The notes beneath the pieces are model-generated. The model saw nothing but the letters and a program-made list of their open reading frames with translations. It was not told the DNA's origin and did not search any database. A stretch of DNA of 64,000 bases from Actinomycetota bacterium (GTDB lineage: Bacteria; Actinomycetota; Acidimicrobiia; Acidimicrobiales; Ilumatobacteraceae). The stretch covers positions 186,001 through 250,000 of the forward strand of contig JAPLAA010000104.1 in the NCBI GenBank assembly GCA_026393475.1, written 5' to 3'. Position 1 is the first letter of the stretch, and each line of letters opens with the position of its first letter. Position numbers and translations under genes: made by a program. Shown here in pieces: positions 1 to 12,963 of this stretch.

Positions 1-117
1 GTGGTGTCGACCGGTGCGCCCGTTCGAGCCGGTTGCCCGACCGGTGGCTGACGACCTGCGATCACCAGGCGGCCAGCCGGCATCGGCAGGCGATCAGCCT
101 GCAACGACGATCTCTGG

Positions 118-1422
<1,305 letters not shown>

Positions 1423-1441
1423 CGACGCTGCCCGCCGCCCG

Positions 1442-2971
<1,530 letters not shown>

Positions 2972-3152
2972 GCTTTACATTCTGTCAAAGCCTGGGCCGA
3001 CTCCCACGCCGTTGCGAGGGCCGCGCGAGAAGTTCACACGCGCACGCGACGAACGCCTCGATCGCCACCTCGAGCGAACGTCGACGGGAGGTGCACTCCG
3101 CCGACACACGCCACCGCCGGTTGTTTACCGAAGGATCGACTTGCGGAATCGG

Positions 3153-3158
3153 TAGGCT
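3153..3158 (+). promoter_or_regulatory. -10 box TAGGCT, near-leaderless promoter of SufR-like gene
   Basis: TAGGCT ends 8 nt before the ATG at 3167, placing the transcript start at or just before the start codon. Arms TACCGA (3126-3131) and TCGGTA (3150-3155) form a spaced dyad overlapping this box, a possible autoregulatory operator. Confidence 0.4.
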
Positions 3159-3166
3159 CGGGGCGC

Positions 3167-3796
3167 ATGAGCGACATGACCGACGCCAAGCGACGTCTGG
3201 TCGAACGCCTCAAGCGCGTCGACACGGCCACCGCCGGCGAACTCGCGGCCGAGTTCGAGCTCACCGACACCGCCGTCCGTCAGCACCTCGAGCAACTCCA
3301 GGAGCTCGGGCTCGTCCGCCGCACCGAGGGCAGCGCCCACGGCCGGGGCCGCCCCGCGGCACGGTGGCAACTCACCCCTGCGTCGGCGGCGATGTTCCCC
3401 GACCGCCACGTCGACCTCACCGTCGATCTCATCGAGTCGATCCGCACCGAGCTCGGCGACGACGCGCTCGAACGCGTCGTCGACAGCCGGTCGAAGCGGC
3501 AGGCCGAGCAGTACCGGTCGCTCGTCGGAGGCGGCAGCATCGCCGTGCGTGTCCGACGGCTCGCCGAACAACGCACGGCGGAGGGCTACGTCGCCGAGGT
3601 GATCGCCGACGGCGACGACCTGGTCCTCGTCGAGCACCACTGCCCCATCTGCACCGCGGCAGCGGCGTGCACGAGCCTGTGCCGCAGCGAACTGGAGGCG
3701 TTCCAGCACGCGCTCGGCACCGGCGTCACCGTCCGGCGCGAGCAGCACGTGTTGTCGGGCGACCAGCGCTGCGCCTACCGCATCAGCGCCGCCTGA
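3167..3796 (+). CDS. SufR-like HTH transcriptional regulator
   Basis: A 209-residue regulator. The N-terminal winged helix-turn-helix (about residues 8-65, with TAGELAAEFELTDTAVRQHL) resembles DeoR/ArsR types. The C-terminal part carries HHCPICTAAAACTSLC near residue 160 and a last GDQRCAYRI cysteine near 203. This cysteine arrangement is typical of the COG2345/SufR family, where the cysteines hold an iron-sulfur cluster that reports Fe-S status. The sequence supports the family; cluster binding is inferred. No suf genes are adjacent. An open frame extends far upstream, but the -10 box immediately before ATG 3167 and the clean domain start support this start. It converges with the EthD-like gene across a 12-bp stem hairpin. 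Confidence 0.8.
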   Translation: MSDMTDAKRRLVERLKRVDTATAGELAAEFELTDTAVRQHLEQLQELGLVRRTEGSAHGRGRPAARWQLTPASAAMFPDRHVDLTVDLIESIRTELGDDALERVVDSRSKRQAEQYRSLVGGGSIAVRVRRLAEQRTAEGYVAEVIADGDDLVLVEHHCPICTAAAACTSLCRSELEAFQHALGTGVTVRREQHVLSGDQRCAYRISAA

Positions 3797-3811
3797 GGCA
3801 GGCGGCGCTGA
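3783..3811. terminator. 12-bp stem hairpin between convergent genes
   Basis: Perfect inverted repeat TCAGCGCCGCCT (3783-3794) and AGGCGGCGCTGA (3800-3811) with a 5-nt loop GAGGC. It overlaps the stop codon of the SufR-like gene and lies 19 nt past the stop of the convergent EthD-like gene. There is no T-tract, so it may act as a T-less bidirectional terminator or RNA 3' end structure. The right arm lies in a tandem 15-bp repeat, TGAGGCAGGCGGCGC, at 3794-3823. Confidence 0.5.
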
Positions 3812-3830
3812 GGCAGGCGGCGCGGGCGGA

Positions 3831-4112
3831 TCAGACGACTTCGCTGATCTGCATCACCGGCTGGATGTTGGTGTAGTTGGCGACGTCGGCCATCACGTCG
3901 GCCGTGCCGGGCAGCCCCATCGCGGCCTGCATCTGGTCGAGCGTCTCGAAGAAGAAGTGCACGCCGGCGACGTACGGACCGTTGACGCCCTTGTCGATCT
4001 CGGCGCCCACACCCCACGTGCCCGCGGCGAGCGGCACGTGGGTGTTCTTGTAGTAGTCGTGGTCGAAGGTGCTGTCGTCGGCGGACGGGTAGAGGACGGA
4101 GACGCGGATCAT
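3831..4112 (-). CDS. EthD family protein
   Basis: A 93-residue dimeric ferredoxin-like (alpha/beta barrel) protein. It shows the family hallmarks: an N-terminal strand MIRVSVLYP, the DHDYYKNTHVPL motif at residues 17-28, and a C-terminal region that brings another strand and a NYTNIQP segment. EthD proteins accompany oxidative degradation genes, but most family members have no known reaction and no partner is next door. It converges on the SufR-like gene and is divergent from the HerA-like ATPase, with 66 nt between the two starts. Confident family, unknown function. Confidence 0.8.
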   Translation of the reverse strand: MIRVSVLYPSADDSTFDHDYYKNTHVPLAAGTWGVGAEIDKGVNGPYVAGVHFFFETLDQMQAAMGLPGTADVMADVANYTNIQPVMQISEVV

Positions 4113-4165
4113 GTCGCCACCTTAGGCACGCCGGCAACGCACCCTCGGACCGAGGGGTCGGCGGG

Positions 4166-4171
4166 TACTGT
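4166..4171 (+). promoter_or_regulatory. -10 box TACTGT, leaderless promoter of HerA-like ATPase
   Basis: TACTGT is followed by exactly 7 nt and then the ATG at 4179, the spacing expected for a transcript starting at the start codon. This decides the start against the long upstream open frame. Confidence 0.5.
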
Positions 4172-4178
4172 GCGCTCG

Positions 4179-6662
4179 ATGGCTGACTTCCTCCTCGGCG
4201 GGCAGATCGACCCCTCCACCAAGCAACGCTCCGACGCACACACCAAGGTGGCGTCCAGCGACCTCACCACCCACGGCGTGATCGTGGGCATGACCGGGTC
4301 GGGCAAGACCGGTCTCGGCATCGTGCTCATCGAAGAGGCGCTGCGCGCCGGCGTGCCCACGTTGCTGATCGATCCGAAGGGCGACCTCACCAACCTCTGT
4401 CTCACGTTCCCCGACCTCGCCCCCACCGACTTCGAGCCGTGGGTGAACGAGGGCGACGCCGCCAAGGCGGGGCAGACGGTGCCGGAGTTCGCCGCCGCCC
4501 AGGCCGACAACTGGCGCAATGGACTCGGCGGCTGGAACCTCGGCGGCCCCGACATCGGTGCGCTCCGCGCCGGCGTCGACTTCACCGTCTACACCCCCGG
4601 ATCGGCCGGTGGGGTCGGCGTCAACATCGTCGGATCGCTGCAGGCGCCGGCCGACATGAGCGACACCGAGACCGTCGGCGACGAGATCGAGGGCTACGTG
4701 AGCGGCCTGCTCGGCCTGGTCGGCATCGACGCCGACCCGCTGTCGAGCCGCGAGCACATCCTGCTCAGCAACCTGATCATGAACGAATGGCAGCAGGGCC
4801 GCAGCCTCGACCTGCCCACCCTGGTCGGCATGGCCCTCACGCCGCCGATCCGCAAGCTCGGGGTGTTCGAGCTCGACGCGTTCTTCCCGCCCAAGGACCG
4901 AACCGCGTTCGCCATGCGCCTCAACGGGCTGCTCGCCTCGCCGTCGTTCGGGGCGTGGATGAGCGGCGCACCGCTCGACATCGACGCCATGTTGCGCACC
5001 GCCGACGGCCGTCCGCGCTGCGCGATCGTCACCACGGCCCACCTCTCCGACGAGGAACGCCAGTTCGTCACCACACTCGTGCTGTCGAAGCTCGTCACGT
5101 GGATGCGCCGCCAGAGCGGCACCACCGACCTGCGCGCGTTGCTGTACATGGACGAGGTCGCCGGCTACCTGCCGCCGACGGCGATGCCGCCGACGAAGAA
5201 GCCGATCATGACCCTCATGAAGCAGGCGCGAGCGTTCGGCGTCGGCGTGGTCCTCAGCACCCAGAACCCGGTCGACATCGACTACAAGGCGCTGTCGAAC
5301 GCGGGCACCTGGATGATCGGCCGGCTGCAGACCGACCGCGACAAGCAGCGACTCCTCGACGGCATGAGCGCAGCCTCCGGTGGCGTCGACATCGCTGCCG
5401 TCGGCGACACGATCAGCGGCCTCGGCAAACGTGAGTTCGTGCTGAAGCGAGCCGGCAAGGACCAGCCCGAGCTGTTCACCACGCGCTGGGCGATGAGCTA
5501 TCTGCGCGGGCCGCTCACCCGCGATCAGATCGCGGTGCTGATGGCCGACCGCAAGGCCGTTCCCGAGGTGCCGCCGGCACCGGCCGCGGCGGCCGCACCC
5601 GCGGCTTCCGGAGCGCCGACCGGCGCGGCGTTCCCGCCTCCGACCACCGCACCCGCTGCCGCACCCACCTCGGCGGCGTCGCCCACGGGCACCGGACCCC
5701 TGCCGGCGGCACCCTCGGTCGACGACGACGCGTCGGTGCTCGCACCCGAAGTGGCAGAGGGGATCCCCGTCCGCTGGGTCGACGTGGCGGCGCCGTGGCT
5801 CGGCGCTGCGGGCGGCGACTCGCGCGGTACCCGCCTCCAGGCCGGCGTGGTCGCCCGCGTGGCGGTCCGCTACGACGACGACAGCGCCGATCTGATCCAC
5901 GACGAGGAGTACGAACTCGTGCTCACCCCGTTGCCCGAACTGCTCGACGTCGCGGCCGTGGTGAGCGTCGACCACGACGAGCGCGACCTGCGCACCGAGG
6001 CGCCCGCCGGGTCGACCTACCTGTTGCCCGACGCCAAGGTGAAGAACAAGACGTTCTGGACCAAGCTGCAGCGCGACCTCATCGACCACGTGGTCCGCTC
6101 CCGCCAACTGCGCCTGCTCGCCAACCGCGGATTGAAGCTCGTGGCCCGCCCCGGCGAGACCGACGAGGCGTTCCTCGCCCGCTGTCTCGCAGCGGCCGAC
6201 GACCGGGCCGACGCCGAGATCGCCGAGCTGAAGGACACCTTCGAGACGCGCTTCAACCGCATCCGCGAACAGCTCCGCACCGCCGAGGGACGCGCCGACG
6301 TGTTGCGCGAGGAGCACGAGGGCAAGCGCAACGAGGAGCTGCTGTCGACGGTCGGCGGCGTGCTCGGCGGCATCTTCGGCGGCCGGCGCAGCCGCGGCGG
6401 TGTGTTCGGGTCGCTCGGTCGGGCTGCGGGCAAGCGCGGTCGGAGCTCGGCGGCCGGGGCGCGCCTCGACGCGGCGGAGGACAAGGTGGAGTCGCTGAGC
6501 GACCAGCTGATCGACCTCCAGGGCGATCTCGAGAACGAGGTGACGTCGATCGACGTGCGCTGGGCCGCGCTGGCCAAGGAGATCGAGCCGATCGAGGTGC
6601 CGCTCGAGAAGGGCGACGTGAAGGTCACCCAGCTCGTGTTGGCCTGGATTCCGGTCGTCTGA
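4179..6662 (+). CDS. HerA-like / DUF853-type ATPase
   Basis: An 827-residue cytoplasmic ATPase. Walker A is GMTGSGKT at residues 37-44, Walker B is LLYMDEV near residue 322, and a sensor-like STQNP follows near 358. The core (residues 1-450) matches the DUF853/HerA-like family of DNA-motor ATPases whose physiological role is not settled. A Pro/Ala-rich linker occupies about 464-520, then a second globular region, a coiled coil near 660-715, and a glycine/arginine-rich patch GGVLGGIFGG near 720-740. No NurA nuclease or defence gene is adjacent, so I do not propose a phage-defence role. Neighbours converge or diverge, so it is monocistronic. Confidence 0.8.
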   Translation: MADFLLGGQIDPSTKQRSDAHTKVASSDLTTHGVIVGMTGSGKTGLGIVLIEEALRAGVPTLLIDPKGDLTNLCLTFPDLAPTDFEPWVNEGDAAKAGQTVPEFAAAQADNWRNGLGGWNLGGPDIGALRAGVDFTVYTPGSAGGVGVNIVGSLQAPADMSDTETVGDEIEGYVSGLLGLVGIDADPLSSREHILLSNLIMNEWQQGRSLDLPTLVGMALTPPIRKLGVFELDAFFPPKDRTAFAMRLNGLLASPSFGAWMSGAPLDIDAMLRTADGRPRCAIVTTAHLSDEERQFVTTLVLSKLVTWMRRQSGTTDLRALLYMDEVAGYLPPTAMPPTKKPIMTLMKQARAFGVGVVLSTQNPVDIDYKALSNAGTWMIGRLQTDRDKQRLLDGMSAASGGVDIAAVGDTISGLGKREFVLKRAGKDQPELFTTRWAMSYLRGPLTRDQIAVLMADRKAVPEVPPAPAAAAAPAASGAPTGAAFPPPTTAPAAAPTSAASPTGTGPLPAAPSVDDDASVLAPEVAEGIPVRWVDVAAPWLGAAGGDSRGTRLQAGVVARVAVRYDDDSADLIHDEEYELVLTPLPELLDVAAVVSVDHDERDLRTEAPAGSTYLLPDAKVKNKTFWTKLQRDLIDHVVRSRQLRLLANRGLKLVARPGETDEAFLARCLAAADDRADAEIAELKDTFETRFNRIREQLRTAEGRADVLREEHEGKRNEELLSTVGGVLGGIFGGRRSRGGVFGSLGRAAGKRGRSSAAGARLDAAEDKVESLSDQLIDLQGDLENEVTSIDVRWAALAKEIEPIEVPLEKGDVKVTQLVLAWIPVV

Positions 6663-6695
6663 CCCCACGTTCCGGGGGCAGCACCGCCCGGGCGG

Positions 6696-7361
6696 TCACC
6701 AGCGCTCGGCGTCCTCAGGCGCGAGCGTGCTCGGCCCGACGTGGGCGTCGAGCCACTCGTTGATCGGCCCGCACGCCTCCCACGCCTCACGCACCCGCTT
6801 CACCGCCGTCTTCGTGTGCATCCACGACGCGAGCGGCCACTCCTTCGTCGCCACCAAGCCCTTCCGGCGAAGGAGCGCGATGCGCGGGTGGTCCTTCGGG
6901 AAGCCACGTGGTGCCGTCTTCAGTTCACTCATCGCGCCGAGGCGCAGACCGGCCGCCGCCACCGCTGCGGCGCGGCGTTCCAGATCGCCGCCGGTCGCCT
7001 CGAGGTCGACCGCATGCCGGAACCGTTCGAGCTGATCGCTCGCGAGCCCGTAGTAGCCGCCGCCCGCGAGCATCCCCGTCGCGGACACCTGGAGGTAGAA
7101 GCCCGCCCCGCCCTCGCTCTCGCCGTAGGCGCCGATGTGGTCCTTGTACGGCGTCTTGTCCTTCGAGAAACGAACGTCCTTGTTCGGGCGGAACACGTGG
7201 AACGGTCCGAAGTCGTCGAGCTCGGCGAGCAGCTCGTCCATCGGCCCCTTCACCGACTCGAGGTAGGTCGCCTTGTTGGCGAGCCAGTAGGTGCGCGAGT
7301 TGTCGGCGCGCAGCCCTTCGTAGAACGAGAACGCGGTGTCGGGGAAGCCTCGGAATGCCAC
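6696..7361 (-). CDS. DUF2461 family protein
   Basis: A 221-residue protein of the DUF2461/TIGR02453 family. Diagnostic segments are FYEGLRADNSRTYW near residues 14-27, the PNKDVRFSKDKTPYKDH block at 59-75, and FYLQVSATGMLAGGG near 88-102. The length matches the family (about 220). Its biochemical function is unknown. The start is GTG. A GAAACT box lies 6 nt upstream, compatible with leaderless transcription. It ends facing the HerA-like gene; the last stop overlaps a 14-bp palindrome ACCGCCCGGGCGGT (6683-6696) that may help terminate both transcripts. Confidence 0.8.
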   Translation of the reverse strand: MAFRGFPDTAFSFYEGLRADNSRTYWLANKATYLESVKGPMDELLAELDDFGPFHVFRPNKDVRFSKDKTPYKDHIGAYGESEGGAGFYLQVSATGMLAGGGYYGLASDQLERFRHAVDLEATGGDLERRAAAVAAAGLRLGAMSELKTAPRGFPKDHPRIALLRRKGLVATKEWPLASWMHTKTAVKRVREAWEACGPINEWLDAHVGPSTLAPEDAERW

Positions 7362-7440
7362 GACGGGAGTTTCGCGCCCTGCACCACTCCCGCCCGCACG
7401 CGGTCGCCTCCACCCGCGCCGGGGATGCGAGACTCACGCC

Positions 7441-8070
7441 ATGCGCGCACCTGTCTCCCGCTCCCTGCTCGTCGGGATGCTGGCCTGCTCGGTGGTCGTC
7501 CTCCCGGCCGCCTGCAGCGGTGACGACGGTGCCGGGGGCGACAGCGGCAGCGACGGCGCCGCCACGACCGCGGCCGCCTCGACCGCGCCGCCGATCACGA
7601 CCGCCGCGCCACCCGTGCCGGTGGACGGCTGCCCATCGGGAGACTGGCTCGCGACGCAGGAGGAGCTCCAGGCGTTCTACGACACCGTCGGAGCGATGAC
7701 CGCGATGTCGATCATCGTCGCCGGCGACGCCGAGCTCCGGCTGGGCGCCGACGGTCGCCTGTCGTTCGTGCTCACCGGCTTCCGTTTCGCCCAGGACGCC
7801 GGCGGCTCGCGCATCGACCTGCTCGTCGACGGCTCGATCGACGGGACCTACACCGTCGACGGCGCGGCCATGACCACCGACGCGCTGGTGGCGACGGCGA
7901 CAGCGAGCGCCTCGATCGATGGCACCGAGATGGACGTCGACCCGGTGCTGCAGAACTTCGTCGAGCAGTTCCCGTTCGACGGCGCCGGGTACCGGTGCGA
8001 CGGTGACGTCCTCGTGCTCGACATCGCCGTCGGCAGCGCCGCCCACGTGATGACCCTTTTGGCGATCTGA
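7441..8070 (+). CDS. Secreted lipoprotein of unknown function
   Basis: A 209-residue predicted lipoprotein. Residues 1-25 form a signal peptide ending in the lipobox LPAAC with Cys25. A low-complexity Gly/Ser/Thr/Ala/Pro linker (about 26-60) tethers a C-terminal domain of about 145 residues, bounded by two cysteines (C62 in DGCPSG and another in GYRCDGD near 190), which may form a disulfide. I do not recognise the domain; it has the beta-rich feel of substrate-binding or LppX-like lipoproteins but that is only an impression. The kinase gene starts 8 nt after its stop, so the two may be cotranscribed and the lipoprotein could relate to uptake. Confidence 0.7.
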   Translation: MRAPVSRSLLVGMLACSVVVLPAACSGDDGAGGDSGSDGAATTAAASTAPPITTAAPPVPVDGCPSGDWLATQEELQAFYDTVGAMTAMSIIVAGDAELRLGADGRLSFVLTGFRFAQDAGGSRIDLLVDGSIDGTYTVDGAAMTTDALVATATASASIDGTEMDVDPVLQNFVEQFPFDGAGYRCDGDVLVLDIAVGSAAHVMTLLAI

Positions 8071-8077
8071 GCGGGCC

Positions 8078-9489
<1,412 letters not shown>

Positions 9490-9490
<1 letters not shown>

Positions 9491-10854
9491 TGGTCACCTC
9501 GGCTGGTCCCACCTACGACGTCGTCGTGGTCGGTGGCGGCGTCGTCGGATGCGCGGTCGCCAGGGCACTGTCGCACCACCGCGTGTCGGTGCTGCTGCTC
9601 GAGGCCCGCAACGATCTCGGGGCGGGCACGAGCAAGGCGAACACGGCGATCCTCCACACCGGCTTCGACGCCACGCCCGGCTCGGTCGCGTCGCGGCTCG
9701 TCGCTCGCGGCTGGCACCTGCTGCGTGCGTACGCCCCCACCGCCGGCATCTCGATCGAGGACACCGGCGCCGTGCTCGTCGCGTGGGACGACGAGCAGGC
9801 CGCGACCCTCCCCACCCTGCAGCACAAGGCCGAGGCGAACGGCTATCCGCACGCCAGGGTGATCGACGCGGCGGAGGTGCGCGAGCTGGAACCACATCTC
9901 GGCCCGGGGGTCACCGGCGGCATGGTCGTGCCGGACGAGCACATCATCGACCCGTGGACGACACCGCTCGCGTTCGCCCATGAGGCGCTCGCGAACGGCG
10001 CGACGATCGAGACCTCGTTCGACGTCGAGGGCATCGACGTCGGCCCGGAGATCACCGAGCTGCGAGCCACCGACGGGCGCATCCGTCGTGCCCGCTTCGT
10101 GGTGAACGCAGCGGGGCTGCAGGGCGACCGGTTGCACCGGGCGTTCGGGCTCGACGGCTTCACGATCCGTCCTCGCCGCGGCGAGCTGATCGTGTTCGAC
10201 GAGCTCGCCCGGCCGTTGCTGCAGCGCACCGTCCTGCCGGTGCCCACGTCGCACACCAAGGGTGTCCTCGTCGCGCCGACGGTGTTCGGGAACGTGATGC
10301 TCGGACCGACGGCCGACGACATCGACGACCGCGAGGCCACCGGCTCGACCGCTGCCGGGCTCGCCGCGCTGCGCGAGAAGGGTCGCCGCATCCTGCCGGC
10401 CCTGCTCGACGAGGAGGTCACGGCCGTGTATGCGGGCCTTCGTGCCGCGACCGAGCACAGCGACTACCAGCTGCAGGCGCACGCCGACCTCCGCTACGTG
10501 GTCCTCGGCGGCATCCGATCCACGGGTCTGACGGCGTCGATGGCGCTCGCCGAGGAGGCGCTGTCGATGCTCGCCGGCGAAGGGCTCGCGCTCGAGCCGA
10601 GCGCCGAGGTGGTGTCGGTGCGCCGCACGCCCCTCGGTGAACGCGACGACCGCCCGTACCGTCGCGGCGGTCGCATCGTGTGCCACTGCGAGCACGTCAC
10701 CGAGGCGGAGATCGTCACCGCGTGCAGCGAACCCCTGCCCGCCACCGACCTGGACGGGCTGCGCCGCCGCACCCGCGCCGTGACCGGCCGGTGCCAGGGT
10801 TTCTCGTGTTGGGCCGAGATCACCACGCTCACCGGATGGGACCCGGCCCGATGA
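9490..10854 (+). CDS. glpA: GlpA-like glycerol-3-phosphate dehydrogenase with BFD-type [2Fe-2S] domain
   Basis: A 454-residue flavoprotein. The N-terminal Rossmann FAD motif VVVVGGGVVGCAVARAL is at residues 10-27; the central part is a DAO fold. The last 60 residues hold a BFD-like cluster site: CHCEHVTEAEIV (near 397) with a second pair in GRCQGFSCW. This architecture is that of the GlpA type found in Firmicutes and Thermotoga glp operons, where it oxidises glycerol-3-phosphate to dihydroxyacetone phosphate and passes electrons on. It starts within the stop of the kinase gene and its own stop overlaps the following ATG by four bases, so the three genes form one coupled operon. Confidence 0.8.
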
Positions 10855-12059
10855 GCGGTGCACGTCCGGTCCTGCCCGAGGCGCGGGTCGTCGTGGTCGG
10901 CGCCGGGCCGTCGGGCCTCGCGGCAGCGGCGGCGTTGCGGCACGCGGGCGTGGGGGTCGTCACGGTGCTCGAGCGGGAGCAGGCGCCCGGCGGGATCCCC
11001 CGTCACACCGACCATCTCGGCTTCGGAGTACGCGACCTGCACCGGGTGCTGCGCGGCCCGGTGTACGCCGCTCGCCTCACCGCCGCGGCGGCCGCGTCGG
11101 GCGCCGACGTGCGCTGCGGGGCGACGGTGGTCGAGGTCGGCGGCGATCACGTCGTCCTCGCCGACGGCACCCGTCTCGACGCCGACGCCGTCGTGCTCGC
11201 GACCGGCATCCGCGAGCGGCCGCGCTCCGCCCGGCTCGTACCGGGCGATCGGCCGGCAGGAGTCCTCACGACGGGCGCGGTACAACAGCTCACCGCGCTG
11301 CACCACCGCGACGTCGGGACACGCGCGGTGATCGTCGGCGCCGAGCACGTGAGCTTCTCGGCGATCTGGTCGTTGCGTCACGGAGGGTGCCGCACGGTCG
11401 CGATGGTCACCCCGCTCCCCCGGCACCAGACCTACGCACCGCTGCGCTGGCTCACCGCAGGTCTGCGACGCGTGCCCGTCCACACGGGTCGCACGGTCGT
11501 CGAGATCGTCGGACGGCCGCGGGTGCGAGCCGTGCGGCTCGACGACGGCACGGAACTCGCGTGCGACACCGTGGTGTTCACCGGCGACTGGGTGCCCGTC
11601 CACGAGCTGGTACGTCGCGCCGGCGCGACGATGGTGCCGGTGTCGAAGGCACCCGCCACCACCTCGGGCTTCCACACCTCGATCACGGGACTGTTCGCGA
11701 TCGGCAACCTGGTCCATCCGGCGGAGACGGCCGACGTCTGCGCGCTCGACGGCTGCCGTGCCGCCGTGTCGGTCCTGGCGTGGCTCACCGAGCGCCGCTG
11801 GCCGCAGGCCCCCCTGCCGATGGCGATCGACGATCCCGCCGGCACCGTCGCCTGGGCAGCACACACGTCGCGAGGTGTCACGGTCCGCGCCGCGTCGTTC
11901 GGTGCGGGCACGCTCGAACTGCTCGACGGCGACGGCGAGGTGGTCGGACGGTCCCGTCGCCGGCGCCTGGTGCCGAACCGATCGATCACCGTCGGCGCTC
12001 GTGTCGGCGATGGTGTCGGGGCCGATACCGCCGTGGTCGCCGTGCGTCGCCGCGGGTAG
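10851..12059 (+). CDS. FAD/NAD(P)-binding oxidoreductase, partner of GlpA-like enzyme
   Basis: A 402-residue pyridine-nucleotide-disulfide-type oxidoreductase. VVVVGAGPSGLAAAAAL at residues 13-29 binds FAD, and a second nucleotide-binding half follows with VLATGIRERPRSARL near 115-130. In Firmicutes and Thermotoga operons the same order kinase, GlpA, FAD oxidoreductase occurs, usually with a small DUF1667 protein behind; here the DUF1667 gene is missing and a tRNA follows instead. I infer it takes electrons from the [2Fe-2S] GlpA-like subunit. It begins at ATG inside the ATGA overlap with glpA. No redox-active CxxC pair of the thioredoxin-reductase type is evident. Confidence 0.75.
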   Translation: MSGARPVLPEARVVVVGAGPSGLAAAAALRHAGVGVVTVLEREQAPGGIPRHTDHLGFGVRDLHRVLRGPVYAARLTAAAAASGADVRCGATVVEVGGDHVVLADGTRLDADAVVLATGIRERPRSARLVPGDRPAGVLTTGAVQQLTALHHRDVGTRAVIVGAEHVSFSAIWSLRHGGCRTVAMVTPLPRHQTYAPLRWLTAGLRRVPVHTGRTVVEIVGRPRVRAVRLDDGTELACDTVVFTGDWVPVHELVRRAGATMVPVSKAPATTSGFHTSITGLFAIGNLVHPAETADVCALDGCRAAVSVLAWLTERRWPQAPLPMAIDDPAGTVAWAAHTSRGVTVRAASFGAGTLELLDGDGEVVGRSRRRRLVPNRSITVGARVGDGVGADTAVVAVRRRG

Positions 12060-12062
12060 CGT
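12057..12062 (+). promoter_or_regulatory. Possible -10 box for tRNA-Leu
   Basis: TAGCGT, overlapping the TAG stop of the preceding oxidoreductase, ends 10 nt before the mature tRNA 5' end. It could let the tRNA be transcribed independently of the glp operon. No good -35 is visible. Confidence 0.3.
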
Positions 12063-12072
12063 CGTCGTCGAC

Positions 12073-12154
12073 GCGGGCGTGGCGGAACTGGCAGACGCGC
12101 AGGATTTAGGTTCCTGTTCCGGAAGGAGTGTGGGTTCGAGTCCCACCGCCCGCA
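12073..12154 (+). tRNA. tRNA-Leu(TAG)
   Basis: Acceptor stem GCGGGCG pairs with CGCCCGC (12147-12153), discriminator A at 12154; CCA is not encoded. D-arm GCGG...CGC, anticodon stem CAGGA/TCCTG around loop TTTAGGT gives anticodon TAG. The long variable arm (TCC/GGA) is as required for leucine tRNA, and the T-arm is GTGGG-TTCGAGT-CCCAC. It starts 13 nt after the glp-type operon, and a protein gene on the opposite strand runs 49 nt into it. Confidence 0.96.
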
Positions 12155-12963
12155 CCGGGTGTCCCCCTGGCCGCCAACAAGCCGACCGCCCGGCTGCCCG
12201 CCATCGCCGCGCCGGCCACGCCCAGTCCGAGCACCAGCACCAGCAGGCGCACCAGCCACAGATCGGTGCTCGACCGGTCGAGGGCTGCGGTGGCCCGCAC
12301 CGCCACGTCCTCCGACAGGGTCTCGACCTCGGCGAGGGCCACCTGCGCCTCGCGGATGCTCGCCCCGAGCGACTCGAGGGTGTCGGTGATCCCCGCGAGC
12401 GAGGCGGCAGCGGCGTCGAGCTCGACCGAGCTGGCCTCCAGCTGGGTCGCGAGCGACCGGAGCTGATCGGGAACCGGCTCGAGCCCGTCGGACAGCGTGC
12501 GCAGATCCTCCGCGAGCGAGTCACGGTTGCCCGGGATGAACCGCTCGACGGCCTCGATGAACCCGGCCATGCTGTCGGCGATGCTCGAGGTGCCGGCGAC
12601 CCCGTCGGCGACGTTCGTGCCGAGAGCGGTGCCGAGGTCGGATGTCACCTCCGATGCGACGAGGACGAGGTCCCGCGCCTCGTCGATCGAGGTGCTCGAC
12701 GAGTCGACCAGCGCGAGCAGGTCGGTCGCGAGGTCCTCGGCCGACGTCGCCCCGAGCGCTGCCACCCGGGCACCGTCGGCGGTGATGTCGAGGCCGTCGC
12801 GGTAGGTGGTGCCGAGGCGTTGGGCCAGCAGGAGGGCGAGGATCGTCCCGACCACGGCGAGCGCCGCCACCGTCGTGAGCAGGTGCCGGGACACGGCCAC
12901 CGGATCCTTCCGACGGGTGCCGGTCGACGGGTCGAGCGGGTCAGCGGACGAGGCGTGCGTCAT
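12106..12963 (-). CDS. Two-TM membrane protein with coiled-coil ectodomain
   Basis: A 285-residue protein with a transmembrane segment near residues 25-48, a long acidic helical region with heptad character (about 55-230, rich in Ala, Leu, Ser), and a second transmembrane segment near 235-258. The architecture resembles methyl-accepting or sensor ectodomains without a signalling domain. Its start lies inside the 3' end of the GGDEF-EAL gene (23-nt overlap), so it is probably cotranslated with it and may modulate c-di-GMP signalling; that is inference. The last 16 residues (GAGGGTRTHTPSGTGT) are encoded by the antisense of tRNA-Leu, a known artefact-like extension; there is no earlier in-frame stop. 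Confidence 0.6.
   Translation of the reverse strand: MTHASSADPLDPSTGTRRKDPVAVSRHLLTTVAALAVVGTILALLLAQRLGTTYRDGLDITADGARVAALGATSAEDLATDLLALVDSSSTSIDEARDLVLVASEVTSDLGTALGTNVADGVAGTSSIADSMAGFIEAVERFIPGNRDSLAEDLRTLSDGLEPVPDQLRSLATQLEASSVELDAAAASLAGITDTLESLGASIREAQVALAEVETLSEDVAVRATAALDRSSTDLWLVRLLVLVLGLGVAGAAMAGSRAVGLLAARGTPGAGGGTRTHTPSGTGT

Noticed and set aside
1..117. Possible 3' tail of a plus-strand gene ending at 51
   Set aside because: A frame from base 1 reads VVSTGAPVRAGCPTGG then stops at 51, but 16 codons are not enough to call a gene.
4179..6662. HerA-NurA or HerA-based phage-defence system
   Set aside because: No NurA, DUF4297, SIR2 or other partner in the neighbourhood; single gene only.
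4122..6668. 848-codon antisense frame over the HerA-like gene
   Set aside because: Typical third-position GC artefact; no start signals, no domains.
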